Shown: in pieces, positions 1-8,337 of the stretch
Layout: each line of letters starts with the position of its first letter
How positions within the stretch are numbered: the stretch's first letter is position 1
Source: Streptomyces aurantiacus
GTDB lineage: Bacteria; Actinomycetota; Actinomycetes; Streptomycetales; Streptomycetaceae
Assembly: GCF_027107535.1 (NCBI RefSeq)
Contig: NZ_CP114283.1
Span: forward strand, 5,704,001-5,768,000
Direction of reading: 5' to 3'
Length of the DNA stretch: 64,000 nucleotides
Program-made: the position numbers and the translations under genes
Notes under the pieces: model-generated
Database searches by the model: none
What the model was told of the DNA's origin: nothing
Seen by the model: only the letters and a program-made list of their open reading frames with translations

Positions 1-405
1 CCGCAAGGTGTCGTGCGTGATCACTGCGTCGGTGAAGTCCAGCGTCACCTCGCAGAACGTCACGGCGAGCTCCAGCCTCCGCGGTACCACCCAGCGCCCC
101 ACACGCTCGATCGCGCCGCTGTGGATCTGCTCGATCCGCACCACGTCCTTGACCTCGGCTCCGGCCACACCGGCCGCAGCCGGAACGGGCGGCAGGTCAG
201 CGGTGAGCGGGGCCAGTTCACTCAGGGTTCGCGCCGACAGGGCAACTTCCAGGCGCTCGTCCAGCTCGTCCGCGTCGAGCAGGCCGTCCCCCGCCGCGAT
301 ACGCAGCACATCCACCACCCGGTCCCGGTCGGCGTGCGAGGCTCGCAGCTCGGGGGCCGAGCCGGGGCCGGAGCGCTTCCCGGTGGGCGACATCTCTCCC
401 GACAT
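1..405 (-). CDS. DUF1707 domain protein (partial, C-terminus outside window)
   Basis: The frame is open from an ATG at 405 to the left edge (135 codons). The N-terminal part, about residues 15-65, has the pattern of a DUF1707 domain: ELRASHADRDRVVDVL, then a DGLLDADELDERL segment. DUF1707 proteins of actinomycetes are short, often with C-terminal membrane helices or DUF2154-like beta domains; here the visible C-terminal half is a beta-rich stretch ending in CEVTLDFTDAVITHDTLR, which fits a DUF2154/LiaF-like tail. A second in-frame ATG lies at 393. Function of the family is not established; a membrane-stress role is only an analogy. Confidence 0.8.
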   Translation of the reverse strand, partial: MSGEMSPTGKRSGPGSAPELRASHADRDRVVDVLRIAAGDGLLDADELDERLEVALSARTLSELAPLTADLPPVPAAAGVAGAEVKDVVRIEQIHSGAIERVGRWVVPRRLELAVTFCEVTLDFTDAVITHDTLR

Positions 406-638
406 GCTTCCGTCCCGGTCCTCTCGAACGTCTCCGTGCCACACAGGCAGCGGCGCGAGTAGAAGACTAACGTCATATCGCGACATGGATTCCGGCCAGG
501 CTCCCTCGCAGAAGTGATGAGCGGGGGCGAGCATCGGCGTACTGCATCCATCATGCCGAGGCCAGGTCGCGACAACAACCGCGCTCCCGGGGCCGGTTCG
601 CGTCCTTCCCGGAGACTCCTCAGCGCGGTCGGGACACA

Positions 639-659
639 CCTGACGGTCGCACCGTCAGG
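639..659. terminator. Stem-loop at the 3' end of the P-loop kinase gene
   Basis: Perfect 9-bp inverted repeat (CCTGACGGT / ACCGTCAGG) with a 3-nt loop, overlapping the stop codon of the gene that ends at 655. It has no T-run, as is usual for Streptomyces terminators. Confidence 0.45.
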
Positions 660-1305
660 GCCTGGTCGGCGGAGCCACGACCAACTCGGAGTCCGGGTCG
701 TGGTCGATCCGCGGAGGGCCGGCGACGATCATGTCGGCTCGGGCCCACGGCTGTTCTCGCAGCATGAACGGCAGTTCCTCCAGCAGCCAGTTCGCCACGT
801 GCTCCCGCTGCTCGGGGCGGTCACCGTCGCGTACCGTCAACAAGCGCTCCTGCTCGGCAAGGTCACCCTGCATCCACACCGAGGCGTCCCACCACGGGGC
901 CAGTTCTTCACGGATGACGCCGGTGCCCTCGATCCAGACGATGTCGGCGCCGCCAGGGACGGTGATCGATCCGGGCCGGTCGTGGGCGATCCAGGCATCG
1001 GGGCGGAAGTCCACCGCCTCGCCCCGATGCAGGGGCTGCAGAACGTTCTCGACGAGTGCGGCGCCCCAGTCGAAGCAGGCATGGTTCCAGGCGATGTCGT
1101 CGGTGTGCACGATGGCGGAGTGGGGCACCACCTTGCCCAGCCGCTCGGCAAGGGTCGTCTTTCCGGCTCCACCCCGCCCGTCGATCGCGATCACCCGCGG
1201 ACGTCCACTGACGTCGGGGGAGACAGCGCACAGCTGTCGGACGGCGTCGAGGACGGTCACCACCCGCCAGCCGACCGCCTCGGGCTCACCTGGATGTAAA
1301 CGCAT
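655..1305 (-). CDS. Uridine kinase-like P-loop phosphotransferase
   Basis: A Walker A motif (DGRGGAGKTT) lies about 38 residues from the chosen start and is followed by a HTDDIAWNHACFDW segment, the pattern of uridine kinase-like and related nucleoside/small-molecule kinases, where an acidic TDD-type motif contributes to substrate binding. A WIEGTGVIREEL strand in the middle is the usual Walker B position. About 216 residues, the right size for the family. Start: ATG at 1305 is used; an in-frame GTG at 1359 would add 18 residues and neither has a good ribosome binding site. The substrate cannot be told from the sequence. Monocistronic, with a stem-loop at its 3' end. Confidence 0.75.
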   Translation of the reverse strand: MRLHPGEPEAVGWRVVTVLDAVRQLCAVSPDVSGRPRVIAIDGRGGAGKTTLAERLGKVVPHSAIVHTDDIAWNHACFDWGAALVENVLQPLHRGEAVDFRPDAWIAHDRPGSITVPGGADIVWIEGTGVIREELAPWWDASVWMQGDLAEQERLLTVRDGDRPEQREHVANWLLEELPFMLREQPWARADMIVAGPPRIDHDPDSELVVAPPTRP

Positions 1306-1359
1306 CGACAACCCGTCTCGGAAGGCAAGGACAAGGGGTCCGGTGCCCGGACGGTTCAC

Positions 1360-1737
1360 CGGTCGCCCGGACGTATCGATCTCCTGGCCGAAAGGTTACG
1401 TCCGTGCCGACGACAAAGCTCGGTCCGATTCACCGGCTCCCGCGTCGGCCGCGCTGTCGGCCGCACCCGCCCCGCAGGTGCCTCGACTGCCGTCGGCGAC
1501 GCAGCGCCAGGCATCGCCTCCGCCGCCTGCCCGCTCCCGCCGGCCACAGCCTTCCAGCAGTACCACGAAGCACACGAACCGCACGAACCACCTTGTTCCC
1601 GCCGACGACACCAAGGACAGTGGCCATGGAAAACCAGAGCCTCGACCAAGTCGCTCAGTTCTGCTGAAGATCGGCGGCAACCTTCTCGTCTCCGGCGACC
1701 ACTGAGCAACGCCACACCGACACGCTCTTCCGAACGG
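1360..1737. other. Intergenic stretch without a convincing gene
   Basis: Between the kinase and the expansin gene. The only candidate is a 13-codon frame starting ATG at 1625 and ending at 1667, preceded by AAGGAC; nothing else supports it. The stretch should hold the divergent promoters of both flanking genes, but I cannot place them. Confidence 0.4.
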
Positions 1738-2682
1738 ATGACCATGCACGAAACAAGGCAGGCAGCCCGGCGTCACAAGCGCAGACGCAGGCTGATGACG
1801 GGCGGTGCCGCGGCGCTGGCGGCCACGGGGCTTCTCGTCTGCGTGGTCATGGCACTGCAGCCCGACCGCAAGGCCGAGACCAAGCGCACCACGGCCACCC
1901 CGGTCGCCGGCTCCCAAAAGACCCTCCCGCCGGCACCCCCGAGCAAGAAGCCGCCCAAGGCATCCCCGTCCGCGTCGTCTCCGACCGCCACGGCCGGCTC
2001 GGCCAAGCCGAAGGCGCGGGCTTCGGCCACCAGTTCCCCGCGGACGACTCCCGCCACGACATCCCTGGCCGGACGGATACGACCGAACGTCACCTACCAA
2101 GGGGTCGCCACCCTCTACGACGCCGGGACTGGCGACGGCGCCTGCTCGTACGGCCCGAGCGACGACCTCATGATCGCGGCCATGAACACCACCGACTACC
2201 AGACGTCCAAGGCCTGCGGCGCACACGTGCTCGTCCGCGCCGCCAACGGCGCCTCCGTCACGGTCCGGATCACCAACGAATGCCCGTCGCCCTGCGCACC
2301 CGGACAACTCGACCTCAGCGAACAGGCCTTCGCCAAACTGGCCACTCCCTCGACCGGCAGGATCGCGATCACCTGGAGCCTGTTGAGCCCCAGCACGTCC
2401 GACACGATCTCCATCCGCTACAAGACCGGATCCAGCCCCTACTGGTGCGCCATACAGGCGATCGGCCATCGCAATCCGCTCGCGCGCCTGGAGGTCCGCA
2501 CCGGCAGCGGCTGGCGCCAGCTGACGCGCACCGACTACAACTACTTCCTCGCTGCCGACGGCGGTGGATGTGGCGGCACGATCAGGATCACCGACATCTA
2601 CGGAGAGCAACTCACCGTCAACGGGATCGCACTGCGGGCGGAAGCCGTGCAGCCCACACGCGTCCAGTTCGCACGCCACTGA
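1738..2682 (+). CDS. Secreted expansin-like protein
   Basis: Begins with a positively charged stretch (RRHKRRRR) and one hydrophobic helix (residues 22-42), a signal peptide or anchor, then a roughly 70-residue Ala/Ser/Pro/Thr/Lys linker. From about residue 118 there is a double-psi beta-barrel of the RlpA/expansin type: YQGVATLYDAGTGDGACSYG, an ACGAHVLV strand, then VRITNECPSPCAPGQLDLS, which carries the conserved Asp region of expansins. The C-terminal 95 residues fit the expansin CBM63-type domain. Bacterial expansins loosen plant cell walls non-hydrolytically and help colonisation or cellulose use; that role is inferred. Six or more cysteines suggest disulphides. Start ATG at 1738; an ATG three codons later is possible. 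Confidence 0.88.
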   Translation: MTMHETRQAARRHKRRRRLMTGGAAALAATGLLVCVVMALQPDRKAETKRTTATPVAGSQKTLPPAPPSKKPPKASPSASSPTATAGSAKPKARASATSSPRTTPATTSLAGRIRPNVTYQGVATLYDAGTGDGACSYGPSDDLMIAAMNTTDYQTSKACGAHVLVRAANGASVTVRITNECPSPCAPGQLDLSEQAFAKLATPSTGRIAITWSLLSPSTSDTISIRYKTGSSPYWCAIQAIGHRNPLARLEVRTGSGWRQLTRTDYNYFLAADGGGCGGTIRITDIYGEQLTVNGIALRAEAVQPTRVQFARH

Positions 2683-2823
2683 CTCCGCCGCCCGCCCTGC
2701 CGCCCACCGCCTCCCTCCCCCGCCACTAGAAAACTTTGACTAGAGCGGGTTCGGGGGCATACGGTCGAGGTCCGATCGCACCGCTACGCGCAGGCGGACC
2801 GGGCACACGGAAGCCTGAGAACA

Positions 2824-3615
2824 GTGGGAGAGCTGTTGCCGGAAACCTTGACGGAGACGACGTACGCGAATGAGACGACGGTGCCCCTGCTGCCGTGCTC
2901 GACGGTGGAGGGGACGCTGGAGTTCTACCAGGCCCTCGGTTTCGAGGTGACTTACCAGCAGACGAAGCCGTACCTCTACCTCGCTCTGCGCTGGAGCGGC
3001 TTCGAGGTGCATTTCGGCAAACCGCCCCAGGGATACAACCCGAGCCGGAACGACGGTGGCGGCTGCCTGGTCATGGTCGACACGGTCGCGCCGTACCACG
3101 CCGCGTTCACCCAGGCCATGCGGACCGCCTACGGCAAGGTGCTGGCGGCCGGGTATCCACGCATCACGCGTTTCCGCCCCGGGCAGACCCGATTCACCCT
3201 CCTCGACCCGTCCGGCAACTCACTGATCTTCATCCAGCGGGACGAACCCGCGGAGCTGGAGTACGGCGGCTCCAAGAAGCTGCACGGCCTGGAGAAGGCT
3301 CTCGACAACGCCCGGGTCTTCCGCGAGTTCAAGAACGACGACCGTGCCGCTTTCCGGGCGGTCACATCGGCACTGCGCAGGCACGGGCCAAAGGCTCAGG
3401 CCGTCGACCGGGCGCTGGCGCTCGCGACACTCATCGAGCTCGCGACCGCATTGGACGAGCAGGACGAGATCGATGTGCGGACCCGGGAGCTGTCGCTGAT
3501 CCAGCTCACCGCGTCGGAACGTCAGCGAGTGGAGAGCGAACTGCGCAACGCCGAACACCTCGAGGAATGGCTGACGCCGGAGCCGGCGGCCTCCGACAGC
3601 GTGTCCGAATCCTGA
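2824..3615 (+). CDS. VOC (glyoxalase/bleomycin-resistance) family protein
   Basis: Residues about 20-140 form a single VOC module: TVPLLPCSTVEGTLEFYQAL at the start, the FEVHF strand, and TRFTLLDPSGNSLIFIQ at the end, the standard beta-alpha-beta-beta-beta pairs of a bleomycin-resistance-like fold. The remaining 120 residues are helical and charged (ALRRHGPKAQAVDRALALA, then an amphipathic C-terminal helix) and are not part of the usual domain, so this is an extended member. Substrate unknown; such proteins bind drugs or act as dioxygenases or lyases, and nothing here decides among these. Start is GTG at 2824; GTG at 2881 is an alternative just before the domain. Confidence 0.8.
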   Translation: MGELLPETLTETTYANETTVPLLPCSTVEGTLEFYQALGFEVTYQQTKPYLYLALRWSGFEVHFGKPPQGYNPSRNDGGGCLVMVDTVAPYHAAFTQAMRTAYGKVLAAGYPRITRFRPGQTRFTLLDPSGNSLIFIQRDEPAELEYGGSKKLHGLEKALDNARVFREFKNDDRAAFRAVTSALRRHGPKAQAVDRALALATLIELATALDEQDEIDVRTRELSLIQLTASERQRVESELRNAEHLEEWLTPEPAASDSVSES

Positions 3616-3660
3616 AGCGCCGACGAGGTCACGCGGTGACGCCGCGTCGGCGGTGGCACA

Positions 3661-3696
3661 CCCCGGCCCACCGCACATCCATGCGGCGGGCCGGGG
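3661..3696. terminator. Bidirectional terminator between convergent genes
   Basis: CCCCGGCCC (3661-3669) pairs with GGGCCGGGG (3688-3696), and CCGCA/TGCGG pairs inside it, giving a long hairpin between the VOC gene (+) and the secreted I36-like gene (-). Confidence 0.75.
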
Positions 3697-3711
3697 TCGG
3701 TGCGGGTGCGA

Positions 3712-4185
3712 TCAGGTCCAGCGGTTGGAGCAGCCGGACGTCCAGCGGTGGGAGCTGATGGCGTTCGAGGCGCGCACCCCGTTGCTGAAGGTGTTGTCCC
3801 TCAGGTCGTCGACGTACAGCTCCCCGCGCGCCAGACAGCCCGTGCCGCCTCGCGAGTTCGTGAGGTCGTAGAACTGGACGTTGTTGACGCCGCCCGAGTA
3901 CGTACCGGTGTTCAGCACGGACCAGGCGAAGTTGTCGTCCGCGGAGGTGAAGGGCCCGGTGTTGTCACCCCAGTTGGCATCGTTGCCCGAGGCCGTGCCG
4001 AGCAGGCTGCTGCAGTCGGTGAGGAGGTAGGCACGCATGTTGCCGTCCTCCCGGTGAGCGTTGTACTGGGCGTCGCAGTTGGGTCCCTGGGCGCCGGCCG
4101 AGTCGGCCTGGGCCGTGGCCGGGAGTGCGGTGCCAAGGGCGACGGCCAGTCCGACCGCTGCCAGGGCAGCACGAATCTTCCGCAT
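3712..4185 (-). CDS. Small secreted protein, peptidase inhibitor I36-like
   Basis: 157 residues with a clear Sec signal peptide (MRKIRAALAAVGLAVALGTA, AxA-type cleavage near residue 26). The mature part has four cysteines and a beta/gamma-crystallin-like pattern (YNAHREDGNMRAYLLTDCSS; NNVQFYDLTN), which resembles Streptomyces I36-family proteinase-inhibitor proteins. The family match is by pattern only, so a generic secreted protein remains possible. A GGAG lies 5 nt before the ATG. It lies 42 bp downstream of the secreted-protein gene at 4228-5172 and is probably cotranscribed with it. Confidence 0.65.
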   Translation of the reverse strand: MRKIRAALAAVGLAVALGTALPATAQADSAGAQGPNCDAQYNAHREDGNMRAYLLTDCSSLLGTASGNDANWGDNTGPFTSADDNFAWSVLNTGTYSGGVNNVQFYDLTNSRGGTGCLARGELYVDDLRDNTFSNGVRASNAISSHRWTSGCSNRWT

Positions 4186-4227
4186 GACTTCTCCTTGATT
4201 GTGCGATTGATACGGATGGACAGTCGG

Positions 4228-5172
4228 TCAGTTCGAGGACGAGCTGCTCCGGTTGGCCGCCGCCAGAGCTGCCCACTGCATCCGGGCGCTGGTGGAGATC
4301 TCCTTGGAGTAGCGCCTGCGCACCGGGGCTCCGTACTCGCGGTCCAGCTTCTCCAGCGTCCTGGCCAGTGCGGATCTCCGAGCACAGGTGCTCTCCGCCA
4401 CGGCCAGTTCCACCTCGGCGGCGTGCTTCTCGGCGCCGCTCAGCCCTTCGGTGCGCTTCGGCAGATCGGCCTGTACTGCTTCGGGGTCGGCGTACGCACG
4501 CCCGGTGGTGCGGCGCATGCAGTCGGACCACACCCCGAGCGCGGTGGTGAAGCGCTTGTCGCGTACGAGCTTCGGCACGTACAGCGCTGTGAGGTTGGTG
4601 GCGATCTTGTTGGCGTGGAAGTAGGTCCCGGGGTCGCCGTACAGCTTCTTGCGGGCCTCGTGCTCGCAGCCGCCGACCGCGCTGCGGATGGAGCCGCCGG
4701 CCGGCAGCCGAACGGAGCGGACCGGGGTGTCCGGGCCGCCGCTGAGGGCGGTGAGGTATCGGGTGCGTTCCGCACGGGACAGGCGGTTGCGGTAGGCGAG
4801 GTTGGGGTCGCGCTTCTTGAGAGTGAAGAACTTCCGCTGGATCAGTCCGCCGTACCCGTGTTCGCGCGCCCAGGAGACGTCGTTGAGCACGAACGGGTGC
4901 GCAAAGGCGCGCAGTTCCCGCGGGCTGAGCGGCGCGAGAACCCAGTAGCGGAAGCCGGCTTGTGTCATGCACTGTCTGATGAGCCGCTGTTCAGCCTGCT
5001 CGACACGACTTCGTTCGGCGTCGGTCAGTTCACGTGCCGGGCCGACGGACGAGGACCCGGCCACCGGTCGGCCGGAGTCGGCGGCCGGACCCACGACCGT
5101 CGTGCCGACGGCGATGGCCCCGGCCAGTGCGGCCGCTGTGACGGTGGCGATGCTGATGACGCTTGCTCGCAA
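4228..5172 (-). CDS. Hypothetical secreted protein
   Basis: 314 residues starting at a TTG that is preceded at the right distance by GGGGGAA. The N-terminus (residues 1-30) is a hydrophobic Ala/Val/Thr-rich signal sequence. The mature part has repeated CM..AG-like signatures (RLIRQCMTQAGFRYW; ALGVWSDCMRRTTGRAY; AESTCARR), a pattern common in uncharacterised Streptomyces exported proteins in which pairs of helices are tied by disulphides. The C-terminus ends in a Ser-rich tail. No enzymatic motif was recognised. Confidence 0.7.
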   Translation of the reverse strand: MRASVISIATVTAAALAGAIAVGTTVVGPAADSGRPVAGSSSVGPARELTDAERSRVEQAEQRLIRQCMTQAGFRYWVLAPLSPRELRAFAHPFVLNDVSWAREHGYGGLIQRKFFTLKKRDPNLAYRNRLSRAERTRYLTALSGGPDTPVRSVRLPAGGSIRSAVGGCEHEARKKLYGDPGTYFHANKIATNLTALYVPKLVRDKRFTTALGVWSDCMRRTTGRAYADPEAVQADLPKRTEGLSGAEKHAAEVELAVAESTCARRSALARTLEKLDREYGAPVRRRYSKEISTSARMQWAALAAANRSSSSSN

Positions 5173-5201
5173 CGGTGTTCCCCCTGGCCCGTGGTGTGCC
5201 G

Positions 5202-5240
5202 ACCCGCGCTGTGATGCCCCGTCAGGCTGTCAGCGCGGGT
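5202..5240. terminator. Hairpin between the regulator and secreted-protein genes
   Basis: ACCCGCGCTG (5202-5211) pairs perfectly with CAGCGCGGGT (5231-5240). It lies just downstream of the wHTH gene (ends 5270, minus strand), so it probably ends that transcript. Confidence 0.6.
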
Positions 5241-5269
5241 GCCGGGCCGCCACACGGTGAAGTTGTGGC

Positions 5270-6283
5270 TTAAGCGTCGCGACGATCAGGCTGGTCGGTG
5301 CGGCGTTGCCCCGGCACGCTCTTCAGGAGGGCCAGCCCGGCGGGAGTGATGGTGTGCAGCACGAGCTTGCCGCGACGCACGCTCAACAGCAGACCGGCCT
5401 CGCGCAGGACGGCGGTGTGCTGGCTGGCGGCGGGCCTTGAGATGCCGCACCGTCCGGCCAGCTCGCTCGTGGTGCGGCCGGTCACGACGGCTTCCAGCAT
5501 GGCGGCGCGTGTCCGCCCGATGAGGGCGCCGAGCGACTCGGGGGAACCTGCGGGAGCAGGCTCTCCGAGCGCGTGCTGCAGGGGGTAGGCGAGTGTCGGC
5601 GTCAGATCGCTGTCGGCAAGTGTGACGGGGGTGCGGAAGCAGAAGAAGGTCGGTTGCAGCTGTAGCCCGCGACCGCCGAGACGGATCTCCCGCTCGACCG
5701 GGTAGTCGGCTTCCAATACGGGTGACTGCCAACGGAGTACGGGTTTGAAGCCCGACAACAGCCCCTCCGCGCCGCCCTCCATCATGGCCCGGGCCCGCAG
5801 CGCGAGGTCCGCCTCCACATGAGCCCGCAGGTGCGCCCACACCGGCACGAGGGCGTGCCGGTGGTACGCACGCAGGGCGGCACCGAGTCCGCGCAGCGCC
5901 CCGGTCTTCCCCTCGGCCAACGCGCGGGCCCCGGCGGGGAGTGGCCTCTGCCGTTCGGCGGCAAGTGTGGACAGGTCCGTTCTCAGGCGGTCGCGGGAGG
6001 TGCCGAGTACGGTGTCGAGCGCGCTCTCGAACTCGGAGACCCCGCGGAGATCGGGGGTGAGGAAGTCGGGTGAGTAGCCGCGCGGAGGCAGCAGCACGGC
6101 CAGCGGCGCGCAGGCCGGAGGCAGCCCCACGCGCACCTGGCGCCGCCATGCGGCGAGCCCGGGGACACCGCGGGCTCCGGCAGCCAGACTCTGGAAGCTG
6201 TTGGTGAGCTCCCACAAGGGGTCGGGCCCCGTCGCAACACGCACCCGGGCAAGATCGTCACTGGTGAAGTGCACCCGCAGCAT
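5270..6283 (-). CDS. ArsR-like winged-helix regulator with N-terminal DUF5937-type domain
   Basis: 337 residues. The last 90 residues are a winged helix-turn-helix: LIGRTRAAMLEAVVTGRTTSELAGRCGISRPAASQHTAVLREAGLL, then a basic wing ending in HTITPAG. The N-terminal 230 residues, beginning LRVHFTSDDLARVRVA and including PLWELTNSFQ, match the pattern of the DUF5937 domain found in front of such helices in actinomycetes. Probable one-component repressor; ligand unknown. The start ATG is preceded by GGAG at 5 nt. No obvious target operon is adjacent. Confidence 0.82.
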   Translation of the reverse strand: MLRVHFTSDDLARVRVATGPDPLWELTNSFQSLAAGARGVPGLAAWRRQVRVGLPPACAPLAVLLPPRGYSPDFLTPDLRGVSEFESALDTVLGTSRDRLRTDLSTLAAERQRPLPAGARALAEGKTGALRGLGAALRAYHRHALVPVWAHLRAHVEADLALRARAMMEGGAEGLLSGFKPVLRWQSPVLEADYPVEREIRLGGRGLQLQPTFFCFRTPVTLADSDLTPTLAYPLQHALGEPAPAGSPESLGALIGRTRAAMLEAVVTGRTTSELAGRCGISRPAASQHTAVLREAGLLLSVRRGKLVLHTITPAGLALLKSVPGQRRTDQPDRRDA

Positions 6284-6436
6284 GAGATCTCCGATGGTGG
6301 TCGGTCATCGGTCTTCGTGCCCCGCCACAGTGGCTGGAGCGCCCAGGTGTGAACAAGGCGCCATTCGGTCACTGTGCGCCCAAAGGGAGATGAGTCCGGT
6401 GATGGGATCTGGTGCACTGCCGAGCGCCGGCTGCGG

Positions 6437-7465
6437 CTATGAAACGGCTCGCTCCTGGGGGACCGTGAGCACGATCTTGCCTTGGACATGCCCTCGGGCG
6501 GCGCGTTCGTGCGCTGCCCGGGCGTCCGCGAGCGGAAACGTACTGTCTATCGCGACGCGAACCGTGCCCGCGTCGAGCAGGCGCCCCAGTTCGGCCAGCT
6601 GCGCGCCGTTCGAGCGGACCTGAGCACTCGACACCGTGACGCCGAGCTTCGCGGTCTCTTCCGCGTCGAATTCCCCGGGGAGCACGGGGAACTGGGCACC
6701 GCCGCGCTTGAGCGTGCGCAGGAAGCGCCGGCTGTCCGGGCCGCCGACAGTGTCGAGAACGAGGTCGACGTCACGCACGAGCTCTTCGGGACGACTCCTG
6801 GTGTAGTCGATGAACCGGTCGGCGCCGAGCTCGCGCAAGAACGGTTCATGTGCGCCTGATGCCACCGCGATGACACGTGCGCCCTTCCGTTTCGCCAGCT
6901 GCAGCGCGAGGTGCCCCACGCCGCCGGCGGCGCCGTTGACCAGCACCGTCGTGTCGGCGTCGAGTGCCGTCGGGCGATGCCGCGCCTCCTGGAAGGGCGA
7001 AGGGTGATCGTGCCCGACCTCGTAGAGGAACTGCCAGGCCGTCAGTCCGGCCATGGGCGCTCCAGCTGCGTGCGCGTGGTCGATGCCGGCCGGCTTGCGT
7101 GCGAGGTCCGACGCGGGCGCGGCCACGTACTCGGCGTATGCGCTGCCGTCGAAGCTGGGAAAACGCAGAAGACCGAACACTTCGTCACCGACGTCGAGAC
7201 GGTCCACGTCCGCAGCGACGGCCTCGACGACACCCGACACATCCGTCCCGGGAATCACCGGAAGGCCGACCGTCGACTCCGTCTCCCCCGGCATCCTCGT
7301 CAGCCCACCGCGCAGGTACCGGTCCGGAGGATTGACACCCACCGCGTGCACGCGAACGAGCACCTCACCCGGCCCCGGTTCGGGGATCGGCACCTCGTCG
7401 TATCGCAGAACCTCGGGGCCGCCGTGCTCATGGAGCCGGATCGCTCTCATCGTGTGTGTCGGCAT
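6437..7465 (-). CDS. NADPH:quinone oxidoreductase-like zinc-type dehydrogenase
   Basis: 342 residues of the medium-chain dehydrogenase/reductase family. N-terminal GroES-like part: MRAIRLHEHGGPEVLRYDEV, then HAVGVNPPDRYLRGG and PGTDVSGVVEAV. The Rossmann part has NGAAGGVGHLALQLAKRKGA, the NADPH-binding AxxGGVG type seen in quinone oxidoreductases, and lacks the cysteine cluster for structural zinc. The C-terminus GHVQGKIVLTV is standard. The start is the ATG at 7465 because AGGAGA lies 5 nt upstream; longer in-frame starts would run into the divergent TetR gene. Divergent TetR regulator and a repeat-rich spacer (7499-7560) suggest substrate-induced expression. Confidence 0.9.
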   Translation of the reverse strand: MPTHTMRAIRLHEHGGPEVLRYDEVPIPEPGPGEVLVRVHAVGVNPPDRYLRGGLTRMPGETESTVGLPVIPGTDVSGVVEAVAADVDRLDVGDEVFGLLRFPSFDGSAYAEYVAAPASDLARKPAGIDHAHAAGAPMAGLTAWQFLYEVGHDHPSPFQEARHRPTALDADTTVLVNGAAGGVGHLALQLAKRKGARVIAVASGAHEPFLRELGADRFIDYTRSRPEELVRDVDLVLDTVGGPDSRRFLRTLKRGGAQFPVLPGEFDAEETAKLGVTVSSAQVRSNGAQLAELGRLLDAGTVRVAIDSTFPLADARAAHERAARGHVQGKIVLTVPQERAVS

Positions 7466-7498
7466 CGTTCTCTCCTGCCCGCATCGCGGGATAGCCTT

Positions 7499-7560
7499 AT
7501 TCGGATCAGCGCTCCACATAAGTGGTTCACTGATCCGAATATATGGACCACTGATCCGGA
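7499..7560. promoter_or_regulatory. Divergent promoter region with repeated CTGATCCG operators
   Basis: ATTCGGATCAG (7499-7509) and CTGATCCGAAT (7530-7540) form a perfect 11-bp inverted repeat; a third copy, CTGATCCGGA, lies at 7551-7560. A smaller CCAC/GTGG dyad sits inside the first pair at 7514-7525. The region separates the oxidoreductase start (7465) from the TetR start (7577), the usual place for a TetR operator controlling both genes. Confidence 0.7.
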
Positions 7561-7576
7561 CAGTCAAGAGGGGCAG

Positions 7577-8164
7577 ATGCGGGCCGACGCCAGGAAGAAC
7601 CGCGACCACGTGCTCGCCGTCGCGGGCACCGCCATCACCGAAGAGGGCGTCGACGTATCACTGCGCGACATCGCGCGCAGGGCCGAGGTCGGGCTCGCGA
7701 CGCTGCTGCGCCATTTCCCCACGCGTGAGGCGCTGCTCGAGGCCCTGCTCCACACGAGCTTCGGTGAACTCACGGCGCGGGCGGGCGAACTCGAGACGTC
7801 GTACTCGCCCGAGGACGCCCTAGTTTCGTGGCTGCGCGACTGTGTCGCGTGGACAACCGAGTACCGGGGCGTGACCGTGCTGATGGCGGCCGCCATCGAT
7901 GACACCGAGTCCGCGCTCCATGCTTCGTGCGTCACCCTGCGCGCAGCCGGTGCGCGACTCCTCGCCCGTGCCCAGGCCGTGGGCGCGGCGCGGAGCGACA
8001 TCGACGGCACAGATCTGTTCGCGCTGATCGCGGCGCTGGCGTGGCTCGGCGACCAACCCTCGCTGGCCCCCCGCGCAGACCATCTCTTCAACGTCGTCGC
8101 GAGCGCGATCCTGACGAACCCGGCAAGCACCGATCCCGCGGGAACGCGACCCTCGGTCCCCTGA
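7577..8164 (+). CDS. TetR/AcrR family transcriptional repressor
   Basis: 195 residues. The N-terminal DNA-binding domain is clear: RNRDHVLAVAGTAITEEGVD, then LRDIARRAEVGLATLLRHFP (helix-turn-helix, residues about 35-55) and TREALLEALL. The C-terminal ligand-binding part contains LIAALAWLGDQP, typical of TetR_C-type regulators that control redox enzymes. The start ATG at 7577 has AAGAGGGG upstream. Divergent from the quinone-oxidoreductase-like gene, which it most likely represses through the repeats between them. Confidence 0.88.
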   Translation: MRADARKNRDHVLAVAGTAITEEGVDVSLRDIARRAEVGLATLLRHFPTREALLEALLHTSFGELTARAGELETSYSPEDALVSWLRDCVAWTTEYRGVTVLMAAAIDDTESALHASCVTLRAAGARLLARAQAVGAARSDIDGTDLFALIAALAWLGDQPSLAPRADHLFNVVASAILTNPASTDPAGTRPSVP

Positions 8165-8244
8165 CTGAGGGCATCGCATACGTGAACCGATGACCTCGGT
8201 TGCCTGACTCCCCCAGCGGTGAACTCCGGGCACGACCGGCCACC

Positions 8245-8281
8245 CTGCCCGGGGGCCGTTCTCCGGAGAGCCCCCGGGCAG
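8245..8281. terminator. Strong bidirectional terminator
   Basis: CTGCCCGGGGGC (8245-8256) pairs perfectly over 12 bp with GCCCCCGGGCAG (8270-8281), between the TetR gene (+) and the SpoIIE-type phosphatase gene (-). Confidence 0.8.
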
Positions 8282-8337
8282 CTCTCGCAATGCGAGCCGG
8301 AACTCCCGACGGCCGCCGACCGAGCGCAGGTTCACCG

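Noticed and set aside
1625..1667. 13-codon ORF before the expansin gene
   Set aside because: Only a fair ribosome binding site supports it; no conservation can be judged and it is too short to claim.
1396..2679. A 427-codon minus-strand frame opposite the expansin gene
   Set aside because: Gly/Arg/Ala-rich with no motifs, while the plus strand encodes recognisable expansin domains.
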